DNA of 64,000 bases, taken from positions 29,011,501 through 29,075,500 of the forward strand of contig NC_079880.1 in assembly GCF_029227915.1 (NCBI RefSeq), given 5' to 3'. The notes under the pieces were generated by a model. It made no database searches. It had not been told where the DNA came from and worked only from the letters and a program-made list of their open reading frames with translations. The stretch comes from Hydractinia symbiolongicarpus. Its lineage: Eukaryota > Cnidaria > Hydrozoa > Anthoathecata > Hydractiniidae. Every line of letters starts with the position of its first letter. Position 1 is the stretch's first letter. Of this stretch, positions 12,350 to 25,915 are shown piece by piece. The position numbers and the translations under genes are program-made.

Positions 12350-15055
12350 TTTTAAAAACTACAAGTCTCATGGGTTTTAGTGGTGAGATACTAATTTAAA
12401 AAATCGTTCGGGAAATGAGTTTACTCCCTGGGTACTTTTTTTGTATACTTTTGACATTACAGGCCGAGTTAGGGATTTACGGGAAATCGCAGCTTTTCGT
12501 TTGCCGGAGATTAAACTTCTTTTATTCAGCGTCTCACCAAAAATGAAAACATTTTTGAAAACTACAAGTCTCATGCGATTTAGTGGTGAAAAGATAATTT
12601 AAAAAATCGTTCTGGAAATGAGTTTACTCACAGAGTACTTTCTTTGTATACATTCGACTATACGGGACAAGCCCGGGATTTACGGGAAATCGCTGGTTTT
12701 CGTTTGCCAGCGATTAAACCTCTTTCATTGAGCGTCTCATTAAAAATGAAAACATTTTTAAAAACTACAAGTCTCATTCGTTCCAGTGGTGCTGAAATAA
12801 TTTAAAAAATCGTTCGGGAAATGAATTTACTTCCTGGGTACTTTTTTTGTATACTTTTGACTTTACAGGCCGAGTCCGGGATTTACGGGAAATCACGGGT
12901 TTTCGTTTGCCGGCGATTAAACTTCTTTTATTCAGCGTCTCATCAAAAATGAAAATATTTTTGAAAACTACAAGTCTTATGCGTTTTAGTGGTGAAAAGA
13001 TAATTTAAAAAATCGTTCTGGAAATGAGTTTACTCACAGGGTACTTTCTTTGTATACATTCGACTACACGGGCCAAGCCCGGGATTTAGGGGAAATCGCT
13101 GGTTTTCGTTTGCCGGCGATTAAACCTCTTTCATTAAGCGTCTCATTAAAAATGAAAACATTTTTGAAAACTACAAGCCTTATACGTTTCAGTGGTGCAG
13201 AAATAATTTGAAAAATCGTTCGGGAAATGAGTTTACTCCCTGGGTACTTTCTTTGTATACTTTTGACTATACGGGCCGAGCCCGGGAGTTACGGGAAGTC
13301 GCGGGTTTCGTTTGCCGGCGATTAAAATGCTTTTATTCAGCGTCTCATCAAAAAAGAAAACATTTTTAAAAACTACAAGTCGCATGGGCTTTAGTGGTGA
13401 AATAATAATTTAAAAAATCGTTCGGGAAATGAGTTTACTCCCTGGGTACTTTTTTTGTATACTTTTGACTTTACAGGCCGAGTCCGGGATTTACGGGAAA
13501 TCGCAGGTTTTCGTTTGCCGGCGATTAAACTTCTTTTATTCAGCGTCTCATCAAAAATGAAAACATTTTTGAAAACTACAAGTCTCATGCGTTTTAGTGG
13601 TGAAAAATTAATTTAAAAAATCGTTCGGGAAATGAGTTTACTCCCTGGTTACTTTTTTTGTATACTTTTGACTTTACAGGCCGAGTCCGGGATTTACGGG
13701 AAATCGCAGGTTTTCGTTTGCCGGCGATTAAACTTCTTTTATTCAGCGTCTCATCAAAAATGAAAACATTTTTGAAAACTACAAGTCTCATGCGTTTTAG
13801 TGGTGAAAAAATAATTTAAAAAATCGTTCGGGAAATGAGTTTACTCTCTGGGTACTTTCTTTGTATACTTTTGACTATATGGGCCGAGTCCGGGGTTTAC
13901 GGGAAATGGCGGGTTTTCGTTTGCCGGCGATTAAACTCCTTTTATTCAGCGTCTCATCAAAAATGAAAACATTTTTAAAAACTACAAGTCTCATGGGTTT
14001 TAGTGGTGAGATACTAATTTAAAAAATCGTTCGGGAAATGAGTTTACTCCCTGGGTACTTTTTTTGTATACTTTTGACTTTACAGGCCGAGTCAGGGATT
14101 TACGGGAAATCGCAGCTTTTCGTTTGCCGGAGAATAAACTTCTTTTATTCAGCGTCTCACCAAAAATGAAAACATTTTTGAAAACTACAAGTCTCATGCG
14201 ATTTAGTGGTGAAAAGATAATTTAAAAAATCGTTCTGGAAATGAGTTTACTCACAGAGTACTTTCTTTGTATACATTCGACTATACGGGACAAGCCCGGG
14301 ATTTACGGGAAATCGCTGGTTTTCGTTTGCCGGCGATTAAACCTCTTTCATTAAGCGTCTCATTAAAAATGAAAACATTTTTAAAAACTACAAGTCTCAT
14401 TCGTTCCAGTGGTGCTGAAATAATTTAAAAAATCGTCCGGGAAATGAATTTACTTCCTGGGTACTTTTTTTGTATACTTTTGACTTTACAGGCCGAGTCC
14501 GGGATTTACGGGAAATCACGGGTTTTCGTTTGCCGGCGATTAAACTTCTTTTATTCAGCGTCTCATCAAAAATGAAAATATTTTTGAAAACTACAAGTCT
14601 TATGCGTTTTAGTGGTGAAAAGATAATTTAAAAAATCGTTCTGGAAATGAGTTTACTCACAGGGTACTTTCTTTGTATACATTCGACTACACGGGCCAAG
14701 CCCGGGATTTAGGGGAAATCGCTGGTTTTCGTTTGCCGGCGATTAAACCTCTTTCATTAAGCGTCTCATTAAAAATGAAAACATTTTTGAAAACTACAAG
14801 CCTTATACGTTTCAGTGGTGCAGAAATAATTTGAAAAATCGTTCGGGAAATGAGTTTACTCCCTGGGTACTTTCTTTGTATACTTTTGACTATACGGGCC
14901 GAGCCCGGGAGTTACGGGAAGTCGCGGGTTTCGTTTGCCGGCGATTAAAATGCTTTTATTCAGCGTCTCAGCAAAAAAGAAAACATTTTTAAAAACTACA
15001 AGTCGCATGGGCTTTAGTGGTGAAATAATAATTTAAAAAATCGTTAGGGAAATGA
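12350..15055. repeat. 1,623-bp (8-monomer) higher-order repeat, about 1.7 copies
   Basis: The series starting near 12,362 (GGTTTTAGTGGTGAGATACT) recurs at about 13,985 with a 1,623-bp offset. Shared rare variants include GCAGCTTTTCGTTTGCCGGA, CACAGAGTACTTTC, GTGCTGAAATAATTT, AAATGAATTTACTTCC, CTACAAGCCTTATACG and the 1-bp-shorter GTCGCGGGTTTCG. The match continues to about 13,430 / 15,053, where the second copy carries a 21-bp deletion. Confidence 0.8.
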
Positions 15056-15057
15056 GT

Positions 15058-15059
15058 TG
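15058..15059. other. Monomer with 21-bp internal deletion
   Basis: At this junction AATGAGTT is followed directly by GTATACTTTTGAC. A normal monomer has TACTCCCTGGGTACTTTCTTT between them, split as TACTCCCTGG and GTACTTTCTTT. The deletion starts and ends beside T, so its exact placement is ambiguous by a base. It marks the end of the preceding 1,623-bp duplication. Confidence 0.85.
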
Positions 15060-15190
15060 TATACTTTTGACTATACGGGCCGAGTCCAGGAGTTACGGGA
15101 AGTCGCGGATTTTCGTTTGCCGGCGATTAAAATGCTTTTATTCAGCGTCTCATCAAAAATGAAAACATTTTTAAAAACTACAAGTCTCAT

Positions 15191-17220
15191 GGGCTTTAGT
15201 GGTGAAATAATAATTTAAAAACTCGTTCGGGAAATGAGTTTACTCCCTGGGTACTTTTTTTGTATACTTTTGACTTTACAGGCCGAGTCCGGGATTTACG
15301 GGAAATCGAAGGTTTTCGTTTGCCGGCGATTAAACTTCTTTTATTCAGCGTCTCATCAAAAATGAAAACATTTTTGAAAACTACAAGTCTCATGCGTTTT
15401 AGTGGTGAAAAATTAATTTAAAAAATCGTTCGGGAAATGAGTTTACTCCCTGGGTACCTTCTTTGTATACTTTTGACTATACGGGCCGAGTCAAGGGTTT
15501 ACAGGAAATGGCGGGTTTTCGTTTGCCGGCGATTAAACTCCTTTTATTCAGCGTCTCATCAAAAATGTAAACATTTTTAAAAACTACAAGTCTCATGGGC
15601 TTTAGTGGTGAAATAATAATTTAAAAAATCGTTCGGGAAATGAGTTTACTCCCTGGGTACTTTCTTTGTATACTTTTGACTATACGGGTCGAGTCTGGGA
15701 TTTACGGGAAATCGCAGGTTTTCGTTTGCCGGCGATTAAACTTCTTTAATTCAGCGTCTCATCAAAAATGAAAACATATTTGAAAACTACAAGTCTCATG
15801 CGATTTAGTAGTGAAAAGATAATTTTATAAATCGTTCTGGAATTGAGTTTACTCACAGGGTACTTTCCTTGTATACATTCGACTATACGGGACAAGCCCG
15901 GGATTTACGGGAAATCGCGGGTTTTCGTTTGCCGGCGATTAAACTTCTTTTATTCAGCGTCTCATCAAAAATAAAAACATTTTTGAAAACTACAAGTCTT
16001 ATGCGTTTTCGTGGTGAAAAGATAATTTAATAAATGGTTCTGGAAATGAGTTTACTCACAGGGTACTTTCTTTGTATACATTTGACTATACGGGCCAAGC
16101 CCGGGATTTGCGGGAAATCGCGGGTTTTCGTTTGCCAGCGATTAAACCGATTTCATAAAGCGTCTCATCAAAAATGAAAACATTTTTAAAAACTACAAGT
16201 CTCATGGGCTTTAGTGGTGAAATAATAATTTAAAAACTCGTTCGGGAAATGAGTTTACTCCCTGGGTACTTTTTTTGTATACTTTTGACTTTACAGGCCG
16301 AGTCCGGGATTTACGGGAAATCGAAGGTTTTCGTTTGCCGGCGATTAAACTTCTTTTATTCAGCGTCTCATCAAAAATGAAAACATTTTTGAAAACTACA
16401 AGTCTCATGCGTTTTAGTGGTGAAAAATTAATTTAAAAAATCGTTCGGGAAATGAGTTTACTCCCTGGGTACCTTCTTTGTATACTTTTGACTATACGGG
16501 CCGAGTCAAGGGTTTACAGGAAATGGCGGGTTTTCGTTTGCCGGCGATTAAACTCCTTTTATGCAGCGTCTCATCAAAAATGTAAACATTTTTAAAAACT
16601 ACAAGTCTCATGGGCTTTAGTGGTGAAATAATAATTTAAAAAATCGTTCGGGAAATGAGTTTACTCCCTGGGTACTTTCTTTGTATACTTTTGACTATAC
16701 GGGTCGAGTCTGGGATTTACGGGAAATCGCAGGTTTTCGTTTGCCGGCGATTAAACTTCTTTAATTCAGCGTCTCATCAAAAATGAAAACATATTTGAAA
16801 ACTACAAGTCTCATGCGATTTAGTAGTGAAAAGATAATTTTATAAATCGTTCTGGAATTGAGTTTACTCACAGGGTACTTTCCTTGTATACATTCGACTA
16901 TACGGGACAAGCCCGGGATTTACGGGAAATCGCGGGTTTTCGTTTGCCGGCGATTAAACTTCTTTTATTCAGCGTCTCATCAAAAATAAAAACATTTTTG
17001 AAAACTACAAGTCTTATGCGTTTTCGTGGTGAAAAGATAATTTAATAAATGGTTCTGGAAATGAGTTTACTCACAGGGTACTTTCTTTGTATACATTTGA
17101 CTATACGGGCCAAGCCCGGGATTTGCGGGAAATCGCGGGTTTTCGTTTGCCAGCGATTAAACCGATTTCATAAAGCGTCTCATCAAAAATGAAAACATTT
17201 TTAAAAACTACAAGTCTCAT
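15191..17220. repeat. 1,015-bp (5-monomer) tandem duplication, nearly identical copies
   Basis: The block 15,191-16,205 is repeated at 16,206-17,220. By eye I found a single substitution (T at 15,548, G at 16,563) in the lines compared. Diagnostic shared variants are AAAACTCGTTCGGG, AAATCGAAGG, GAGTCAAGGGTTTACAGG, AATGTAAACATTT, AAACATATTTG, TTTTATAAATCG, TTTAATAAATGGTTC and AACCGATTTCATAAAG. This is the youngest-looking duplication in the window, or an assembly duplication. Confidence 0.9.
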
Positions 17221-18149
17221 GCGTTTTAGTGGTGAAAAAAAAATTTAAAAAATCGTTCGGGAAATGAGTTTACTCTACTTTCTTTGTATACATTCGACTA
17301 CACTGGCCAATCCCGGGATTTAGGGGAAATCGCTGGTTTTCGTTTTCCGGCGATTAAACCTCTTTCATTAAGCGTCTTATCAAAAATGAAAACATTTTTG
17401 AAACTACAAGTCTCATGCGTTTTAGTGGTGAAAAAATAATTTAAAAAATCGTTCGGGAAATGAGTTTACTCCCTGGGTACTTTCTTTGTATACTTTTGAC
17501 TATACGGGCCGAGTCCGGGATTTACGGGAAATCGCGGGTTTTCGTTTGCCGGCGATTAAACTTCTTTTATTCAGCGTCTCATCAAAATTGAAAACATTTT
17601 TGAAAACTACAAGTCTCATGCGTTTAAGATGTGAAAAATAATATAAAAAACGTTCGGGAAATGAGTTTACTCCCTGGGTACTTTTTTGTATACTTTTGAC
17701 TATACGGGCCAAGCCCGGAATTTACGGGAAATGGCGGGTTTACGTTTGCCGGCGATTAAACTTCTTTTAATCAGCGTTTCATCAAAAATGAAAACATTTT
17801 TGAAAACTACCAGTCTCATGGGCTTTAGTGGTTAAATAATAATTTAAAAAATCGTTCCGGAAATGAGTTTACTCCCTGGGTACTTTTTTTGTATACTTTT
17901 GACTTTAAAGGCCGAGTCCGGGATTTACATGAAATCGCAGGTTTTCGTTTGCCGGCGATTAAACTTCTTTTATTCAGCGTCTCATCAAAAATGAAAACAT
18001 TTTTGTAAACTACAAGTCTCATGCGATTTAGTGGTGAAAAGATAATTTAAAAATCGTTCTGGAAATGAGTTTACTCACAGGGTACTTTCTTTGTATACAT
18101 TCGACTATACAGGACAAGCCCGGGATTTACGGGAAATCGCGGGTTTTCG

Positions 18150-19990
18150 TTTGCCGTCGATTAAACCTCTTTTAATAAGCGTCTCATTAAAAATGAAAAC
18201 ATTTTTGAAAACTACAAGTCTCATTCGTTCTAGTGGTGCAGAAATAATTTGAAAAATCGTTCGGGAAATGGGTTTACTCCCTGGGTACTTTCTTTGTATA
18301 CTTTTGACTATACGGGCCAAGCCCGGGATTTACGGGAAATCACGGGTTTTCGTTTGCCGGCGATTAAACTTCTTTTATTCAGCGTCTCATCAAAAATGAA
18401 AACATATTTGAAAACTACAAGTCTCATGCGATTTAGTAGTGAAGAGATAATTTTAAAAATCGTTCTGGAAATGAGTTTACTCACAGGGTACTTTCCTTGT
18501 ATACATTCGACTATACGGGACAAGCCCGGGATTTACAGGAAATCGCGGGTTTTCGTTTGCCGGCGATTAAACTTCTTTTATTCAGGGTCTCATCAAAAAT
18601 AAAAACATTTTTGAAAACTACAAGTCTTATGCGTTTTAGTGGTGAAAAGATAATTTAAAAAATCGTTCTGGAAATGAGTTTACTCACAGGGTACTTTCTT
18701 TGTATACATTCGACTACACGGGCCAAGCCCGGGATTTAGGGGAAATCGCTGGTTTTCGTTTGCCGGCGATTAAACCTCTTTCATTAAGCGTCTCATTAAA
18801 AATGAAAACATTTTTAAAAACTACAAGTCTCATTCGTTCCAGTGGTGCAGAAATAATTTAAAAAATCGTTCGGGAAATGAGTTTATTCCCTGGGTACTTT
18901 TTTTGTATACTTTTGACTTTAAAAGCCGAGTCCGGGATTTACAGGAAATCGCAGGTTTTCGTTTGCCGGCGATTAAACTTCTTTTATTCAGCGGCTCATC
19001 AAGAATGACAACATTTTTAAAAACTACAAGTCTCATGCGATTTAGTGGTGAAAAAATAATTTAAAAAATCGTTCGGGAAATGAGTTTACTCCCTGGGTAC
19101 CTTCTTTGTATACTTTTGACTATACGGGCCGAGTCAAGGGTTTACGGGAAATGGCGGGTTTTCGTTTGCCGGCGATTAAACCTCTTTTAATAAGCGTCTC
19201 ATTAAAAATGAAAACATTTTTGAAAACTACAAGTCTCATTCGTTCTAGTGGTGCAGAAATAATTTGAAAAATCGTTCGGGAAATGAGTTTACTCCCTGGG
19301 TACTTTCTTTGTATACTTTTGACTATACGGGCCAAGCCCGGGATTTACGGGAAATCACGGGTTTTCGTTTGCCGGCGATTAAACTTCTTTTATTCAGCGT
19401 CTCATCAAAAATGAAAACATATTTGAAAACTACAAGTCTCATGCGATTTAGTAGTGAAGAGATAATTTTAAAAATCGTTCTGGAAATGAGTTTACTCACA
19501 GGGTACTTTCCTTGTATACATTCGACTATACGGGACAAGCCCGGGATTTACAGGAAATCGCGGGTTTTCGTTTGCCGGCGATTAAACTTCTTTTATTCAG
19601 GGTCTCATCAAAAATGAAAACATTTTTGAAAACTACAAGTCTTATGCGTTTTAGTGGTGAAAAGATAATTTAAAAAATCGTTCTGGAAATGAGTTTACTC
19701 ACAGGGTACTTTCTTTGTATACATTCGACTACACGGGCCAAGCCCGGGATTTAGGGGAAATCGCTGGTTTTCGTTTGCCGGCGATTAAACCTCTTTCAAT
19801 AAGCGTCTCATTAAAAATGAAAACATTTTTAAAAACTACAAGTCTCATTCGTTCCAGTGGTGCAGAAATAATTTAAAAAATCGTTCGGGAAATGAGTTTA
19901 CTCCCTGGGTACTTTTTTTGTATACTTTTGACTTTAAAAGCCGAGTCCGGGATTTACAGGAAATCGCAGGTTTTCGTTTGCCGGCGATTA
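18150..19990. repeat. 1,015-bp offset duplication (about 825 bp matched)
   Basis: The stretch 18,150-18,975 recurs at 19,165-19,990. Shared variants include CCTCTTTTAATAAGCG, AGTAGTGAAGAGATAATTTT, TTACAGGAAATCGCGGG, TTCAGGGTCTCATC and ACTTTAAAAGCCGAG. The AAACATATTTG / TTTAGTAGTGAA variants link it to the 15.2-17.2 kb block and to 20.2 kb, so the same five-monomer family was moved or expanded repeatedly. Confidence 0.75.
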
Positions 19991-22900
19991 AACTCCTTTT
20001 ATTCAGCGTCTCATCAAAAATGTAAACATTTTTAAAAACTACAAGTCTCATGGGCTTTAGTGGTGAAATAATAATTTAAAAAATCGTTCGGGAAATGAGT
20101 TTACTCCCTGGGTACTTTCTTTGTATACTTTTGACTATACTGGTCGACTCTGGGATTTACGGGAAATCGCAGGTTTTCGTTTACCGGCGATTAAACTTCT
20201 TTAATTCAGCGTCTCATCAAAAATGAAAACATATTTGAAAACTACAAGTCTCATGCGATTTAGTAGTGAAAAGATAATTTTAAAAATCGTTCTGGAAATG
20301 AGTTTACTCACAGGGTACTTTCCTTGTATACATTCGACTATACGGGACAAGCCCGGGATTTACGGGAAATCGCGGGTTTTCGTTTACCGGCGATTAAACT
20401 TCTTTTATTCAGCGTCTCATCAAAAATAAAAACATTTTTGAAAACTACAAGTCTTATGCGTTTTTGTGGTGAAAAGATAATTTAATAAATGGTTCTGGAA
20501 ATGAGTTTACTCACAGGGTACTTTCTTTGTATACATTTGACTATACGGGCCAAGCCCGGGATTTGCGGGAAATCGCGGGTTTTCGTTTTCCGGCGATTAA
20601 ACCTCTTTCATTAGGCGTCTTATCAAAAATGAAAACATTTTTGAAAACTACAAGTATGATGCGTTTTAGTGGTGAAAAAATAATTTAAAACATCGTTCGG
20701 GAAATGAGTTTACTCCCTGGGTACTTTCTTTGTAAACTTTTGACTATACGGGCCGAGTCCGGGGTTTACGGCAAATGGCAGGTTTTTGTTTGCCGGGGAT
20801 TAAACTTCTTTTATTCAGCGTCTCATCAAAAACGAAAACATTTTTAAAAACTACAAGTCTCATGCGCTTTAGTGGTGAAAAAATAATTTAAAAAATCGTT
20901 CGGGAAATGAGTTTACTCACTGGGTACTTTCTTTGCATACTTTTGACTCTACGGGCCGAGTCCGGGATTTACGGGAAACCGCAGGTTTTCGTTTACGGGC
21001 GATTAAACTTCTTTTATTCAGCGTCTCATCAAAAATGAAAAGATTTTTGAAAACTACAAGTCTTATGCGTTTTAGTGGTGAAAAAATAATTTAAAAAATC
21101 GTTCTGGAAATGAGTTTACTCACAGGGTACTTTCTTTGTATACATTCGACTAAACGGGCCAAGCCCGGGATTTACGGGAAATCGCGGGTTTTCGTTTGCC
21201 GGCGATTAAACCTCTTTGATTAAGCGTCTCATCAAAAATGAAAACATTTTTAAAAACTACAAGTCTCATGGGCTTTAGTGGTGAAAAAATAATTTAAAAA
21301 ATCGTTCGGGAAAAGAGTTTACTCCCTGGGTACTTTCTTTGTATACTTTTGACTATACGGGCCGAGTCTGGGATTTACGGGAAATCGCAGGTTTTCGTTT
21401 GCCGGTGATTAAACTTCTTTTATTCAGCGTCTCATCAGAAATGAAAACATTTTTGAAAACTACAAGTCTCATGCGATTTAGTAGAGAAAAGATAATTTTA
21501 AAAATCGTTCTGGAAATGAGTTTACTCACAGGGTACTTTCCTTGTATACATTCGACTATACGGGACAAGCCCGGGATTTACGGGAAATCGCGGGTTTTTG
21601 TTTGCCGGCGATTAAACTTCTTTTATTCAGCGTCTCATCAAAAATGAAAACATTTTTGAAAACTACAAGTCTTATGCGTTTTCGTGGTGAAAAGATAATT
21701 TAAAAAATGGTTCTGGAAATGAGTTTACTCACAGGGTACTTTCTTTGTATACATTCGACTATACGGGCCAAGCCCGGAATTTGCGGGAAATCGCAGGTTT
21801 TCGTTTGCCGGCGATTAAACCTCTTTCATTAAGAGTCTCATCAAAAATGAAAACATTTTTAAAAACTACAAGTCTCATGCGTTTTAGTGGTGAAAAAAAA
21901 TTTTAAAAAATCGTTCGGGAAATGAGTTTACTCTACTTTCTTTGTATACATTCGACTACACTGGCCAAGCCCGGGATTTAGGGGAAATCGCTGGTTTTCG
22001 TTTTCCGGCAATTAAACCTCTTTCATTAAGCGTCTCATCAAAAATGAAAACATTTTTGAAAACTACAAGTCTCATGCGTTTTAGTGGTGAAAAAATAATT
22101 TAAAAAATCGTTCGGGAAATGAGTTTACTCCCTGGGTACTTTCTTTGTATACTTTTGACTATACGGGTCGAGTCCGGGATTTACGGGAAATCGCGGGTTT
22201 TCGTTTGCCGGCGATTAAACTTCTTTTATTCAGCGTCTCATCAAAAATGAAAACATTTTTGAAAACTACAAGTCTCATGCGTTTAAGATGTGAAAAAATA
22301 ATATAAAAAATCGTTGGGGAAATGAGTTTACTCCCTGGGTACTTTTTTGTATACTTTTGACTATACGGGCCAAGCCCGGAATTTACGACAAATGGCGGGT
22401 TTACGTTTGCCGGCGATTAACCTTCTTTTAATCAGCGTCTCATCAAAAATGAAAACATTTTTGAAAACTACAAGTCTCATGGGCTTTAGTGGTTAAATAA
22501 TAATTTAAAAAATCGTTCGGGAAATGAGTTTACTCCCTGGGTACTTTTTTTGTATACTTTTGACTTCACAGGCCGAGTCCGGGATTTACATGAAATCGCA
22601 GGTTTTCGTTTGCCGGCGATTAAACTTCTTTTATTCAGCGTCTCATCAAAAATGAAAACATTTTTGTAAACTACAAGTCTCATGCGATTTAGTGGTGAAA
22701 AGATAATTTAAAAATCGTTCTGGAAATGAGTTTACTCACAGGGTACTTTCTTTGTATACATTCGACTATACAGGACAAGCCCGGGATTTACGGGAAATCG
22801 CGGGTTTTCGTTTGCCGGCGATTAAACCTCTTTCATTAAGCGTCTCATCAAAAATGAAAACATTTTCAAAAACTACAAGTCTCATGCGTTTTAGTGGTGA

Positions 22901-23690
22901 AAAAAAAAATTAAAAAATCGTTCGGGAAATGAGTTTACTCTACTTTCTTTGTATACATTCGACTACACTGGCCAAGCCCGGGATTTAGGGGAAATCGCTG
23001 GTTTTCGTTTTCCGGCGATTAAACCTCTTTCATTAAGCGTCTCATCAAAAATGAAATCATTTTTGAAAACTACAAGTCTCATTCGTTTTATTGGTGAAAA
23101 ATAATTTAAAAAATCGTTCGGGAAATGAGTTTACTCCCTGGGTACTTTCTTTGTATACTTTTGACTATACTGGCCGAGTCCGGGATTTACGGGAAATCGC
23201 GGGTTTTCGTTTGCCGGCGATTAAACTTCTTTTATTCAGCGTCTCATCAAAAATGAAAACATTTTTGAAAACTACAAGTCTCATGCGTTTAAGATGTGAA
23301 AAAATAATATAAAAAATCGTTCGGGAAATGAGTTTACTCCCTGGGTACTTTTTTTGTATACTTTTGACTATACGGGCCAAGCCCGGAATTTACGGGAAAT
23401 GGCGGGTTTACGTTTGCCGGCGATTAACCTTCTTTTAATCAGCGTCTCATCAGAAATGAAAACATTTTTGAAAACTACAAGTCTCATGCGTTTTAGTGGT
23501 GAAAAAATAATTTAAAAAATCGTTTGGGAAATGTGTTTACTCCCTGGGTACTTTCTTTGTATACTTTTGACTATACGGGCCGAGTCCGGGGTTTACGGGA
23601 AATGGCGGGTTTTCGTTTGCCGGCGATTAAACTCCTTTTATTCAGCGTCTCATCAAAAATGAAAACATTTTTAAAAACTACAAGTCTCAT

Positions 23691-24906
23691 GAGCTTTAGT
23701 GGTGAAATAATAATTTAAAAAATCGTTCGGGAGATGAGTTTACTCCCTGGGTATTTTCTTTGTATACTTTTGACTATACGGGCCGAGTCTGGGATTTACG
23801 GGAAATGGCGGGTTTACGTTTGCCGGCGATTAACCTTCTTTTAATCAGCGTCTCATCAAAAATGAAAACATTTTTGAAAACTACAAGTCTCATGGCTTTA
23901 GTGGTTAAATAATGATTTAAAAAATCGTTCGGGAAATGAGTTTACTCCCTGGGTACTTTTTTTGTATACTTTTGACTTTACAGGCCGAGTCCGGGATTTA
24001 CAGGAAATCGCAGGTTTTCGTTTGCCGGCAATTAAACTTCTTTTATTCAGCGTCTCATCAAAAATAAAAACATTTTTGAAAACTACAAGTCTCATGCGTT
24101 TTAGTGGTGAAAAAATAATTTAAAAAATCGTTCGGGAAATGAGTTTACTCACAGGGTACTTTCTTTGTATACATTCGACTATACGGGCCAAGCCCGGGAT
24201 TTGCGGGAAATCGCGGGTTTTCGTTTGCCGGCGATTAAACCTCTTTCATTAAGCGTCTCATCAAAAATGAAAACATTTTTAAAAACTACAAGTCTCATTG
24301 GCTTTAGTGGTGAAATAATAATTTAAAAAATCGTTCGGGAGATGAGTTTACTCCCTGGGTATTTTCTTTGTATACTTTTGACTATACGGGCCGAGTCTGG
24401 GATTTACGGGAAATGGCGGGTTTACGTTTGCCGGCGATTAACCTTCTTTTAATCAGCGTCTCATCAAAAATGAAAACATTTTTGAAAACTACAAGTCTCA
24501 TGGCTTTAGTGGTTAAATAATGATTTAAAAAATCGTTCGGAAAATGAGTTTACTCCCTGGGTACTTTTTTTGTATACTTTTGACTTTACAGGCCGAGTCC
24601 GGGATTTACAGGAAATCGCAGGTTTTCGTTTGCCGGCAATTAAACTTCTTTTATTCAGCGTCTCATCAAAAATAAAAACATTTTTAAAAACTACAAGTCT
24701 CATGCGTTTTAGTGGTGAAAAAATAATTTAAAAAATCGTTCGGGAAATGAGTTTACTCACAGGGTACTTTCTTTGTATACATTCGACTATACGGGCCAAG
24801 CCCGGGATTTGCGGGAAATCGCGGGTTTTCGTTTGCCGGCGATTAAACCTCTTTCATTAAGCGTCTCATCAAAAATGAAAACATTTTTAAAAACTACAAG
24901 TCTCAT
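23691..24906. repeat. 608-bp (3-monomer) tandem duplication
   Basis: The block 23,691-24,298 is repeated at 24,299-24,906. Shared rare variants are GGGAGATGAGTTTACTCC, GGGTATTTTCTTTG, GGCGATTAACCTTC, CTCATGGCTTTAGTGGTTAA, TAATGATTTAAAA and GGCAATTAAACTTC. One monomer lacks a G (CATGGCTTTAG), which explains 608 instead of 609. Confidence 0.85.
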
Positions 24907-25915
24907 GCGTTTTAGTGGTGAAAAAAAAATTTAAAAAATCGTTCGGGAAATGAGTTTACTCTACTTTCTTTGTATACATTCGACTACACTGGCCAAGCCC
25001 GGGATTTAGGGGAAATCGCGGGTTTTCGTTTTCCGGCGATTAAACCTCTTTCATTAAGCGTCTCATCAAAAATGAAAACATTTTTGAAAACTACAACTCT
25101 CATTCGTTTTAGTGGTGAAAAAATAATTTAAAAAATCGTTCGGGAAATGAGTTTACTCCCTGGGTACTTTCTTTGTATACTTTTGACTATACGGGCCGAG
25201 TCCGGGATTTACGGGAAATCGCGGGTTTTCGTTTGCCGGCGATTAAACTTCTTTTATTCCGCGTCTCATCAAAAATGAAAACATTTTTGAAAACTACAAG
25301 TCTCATGCGTTTTAGTGGTGATAAAATAATTTAAAAAATCGTTCGGGAAATGTGTTTACTCCCTGGGTACTTTCTTTGTATACTTTTGACTATACGGGCC
25401 GAGTCCGGGGTTTACGGGAAATGGCGGGTTTTCGTTTGCCGGCGATTAAACTCCTTTTATTCAGCGTCTCATCAAAAATGAAAACATTTTTAAAAACTAC
25501 AAGTCTCATGGGCTTTAGTGGTGAAATAATAATTTAAAAAATCGTTCGGGAGATGAGTTTACTCCCTGGGTATTTTCTTTGTATACTTTTGACTATACGG
25601 GCCGAGTCTGGGATTTACGGGAAATCGCAAGTTTTCGTTTGCCGGCGTTTAAACTTCTTTTATTGAGCGTCTCATCAAAAATGACAACATTTTTGAAAAC
25701 TACAAGTCTCATGCGATTTAGTGGTGAAAAGATAATTTAAAAAATCGTTCTGGAAATGAGTTTACTCACAGGGTACTTTCTTTGTATACATTCGACTATA
25801 CGGGACAAGCCCGGGTTTTACGGGAAATGGCGGGTTTTCGTTTGCCGTCGATTAAACCTCTTTTATTAAGCGTCTCATTAAAAATGAAAACATTTTTGAA
25901 AACTACAAGTCTCAT

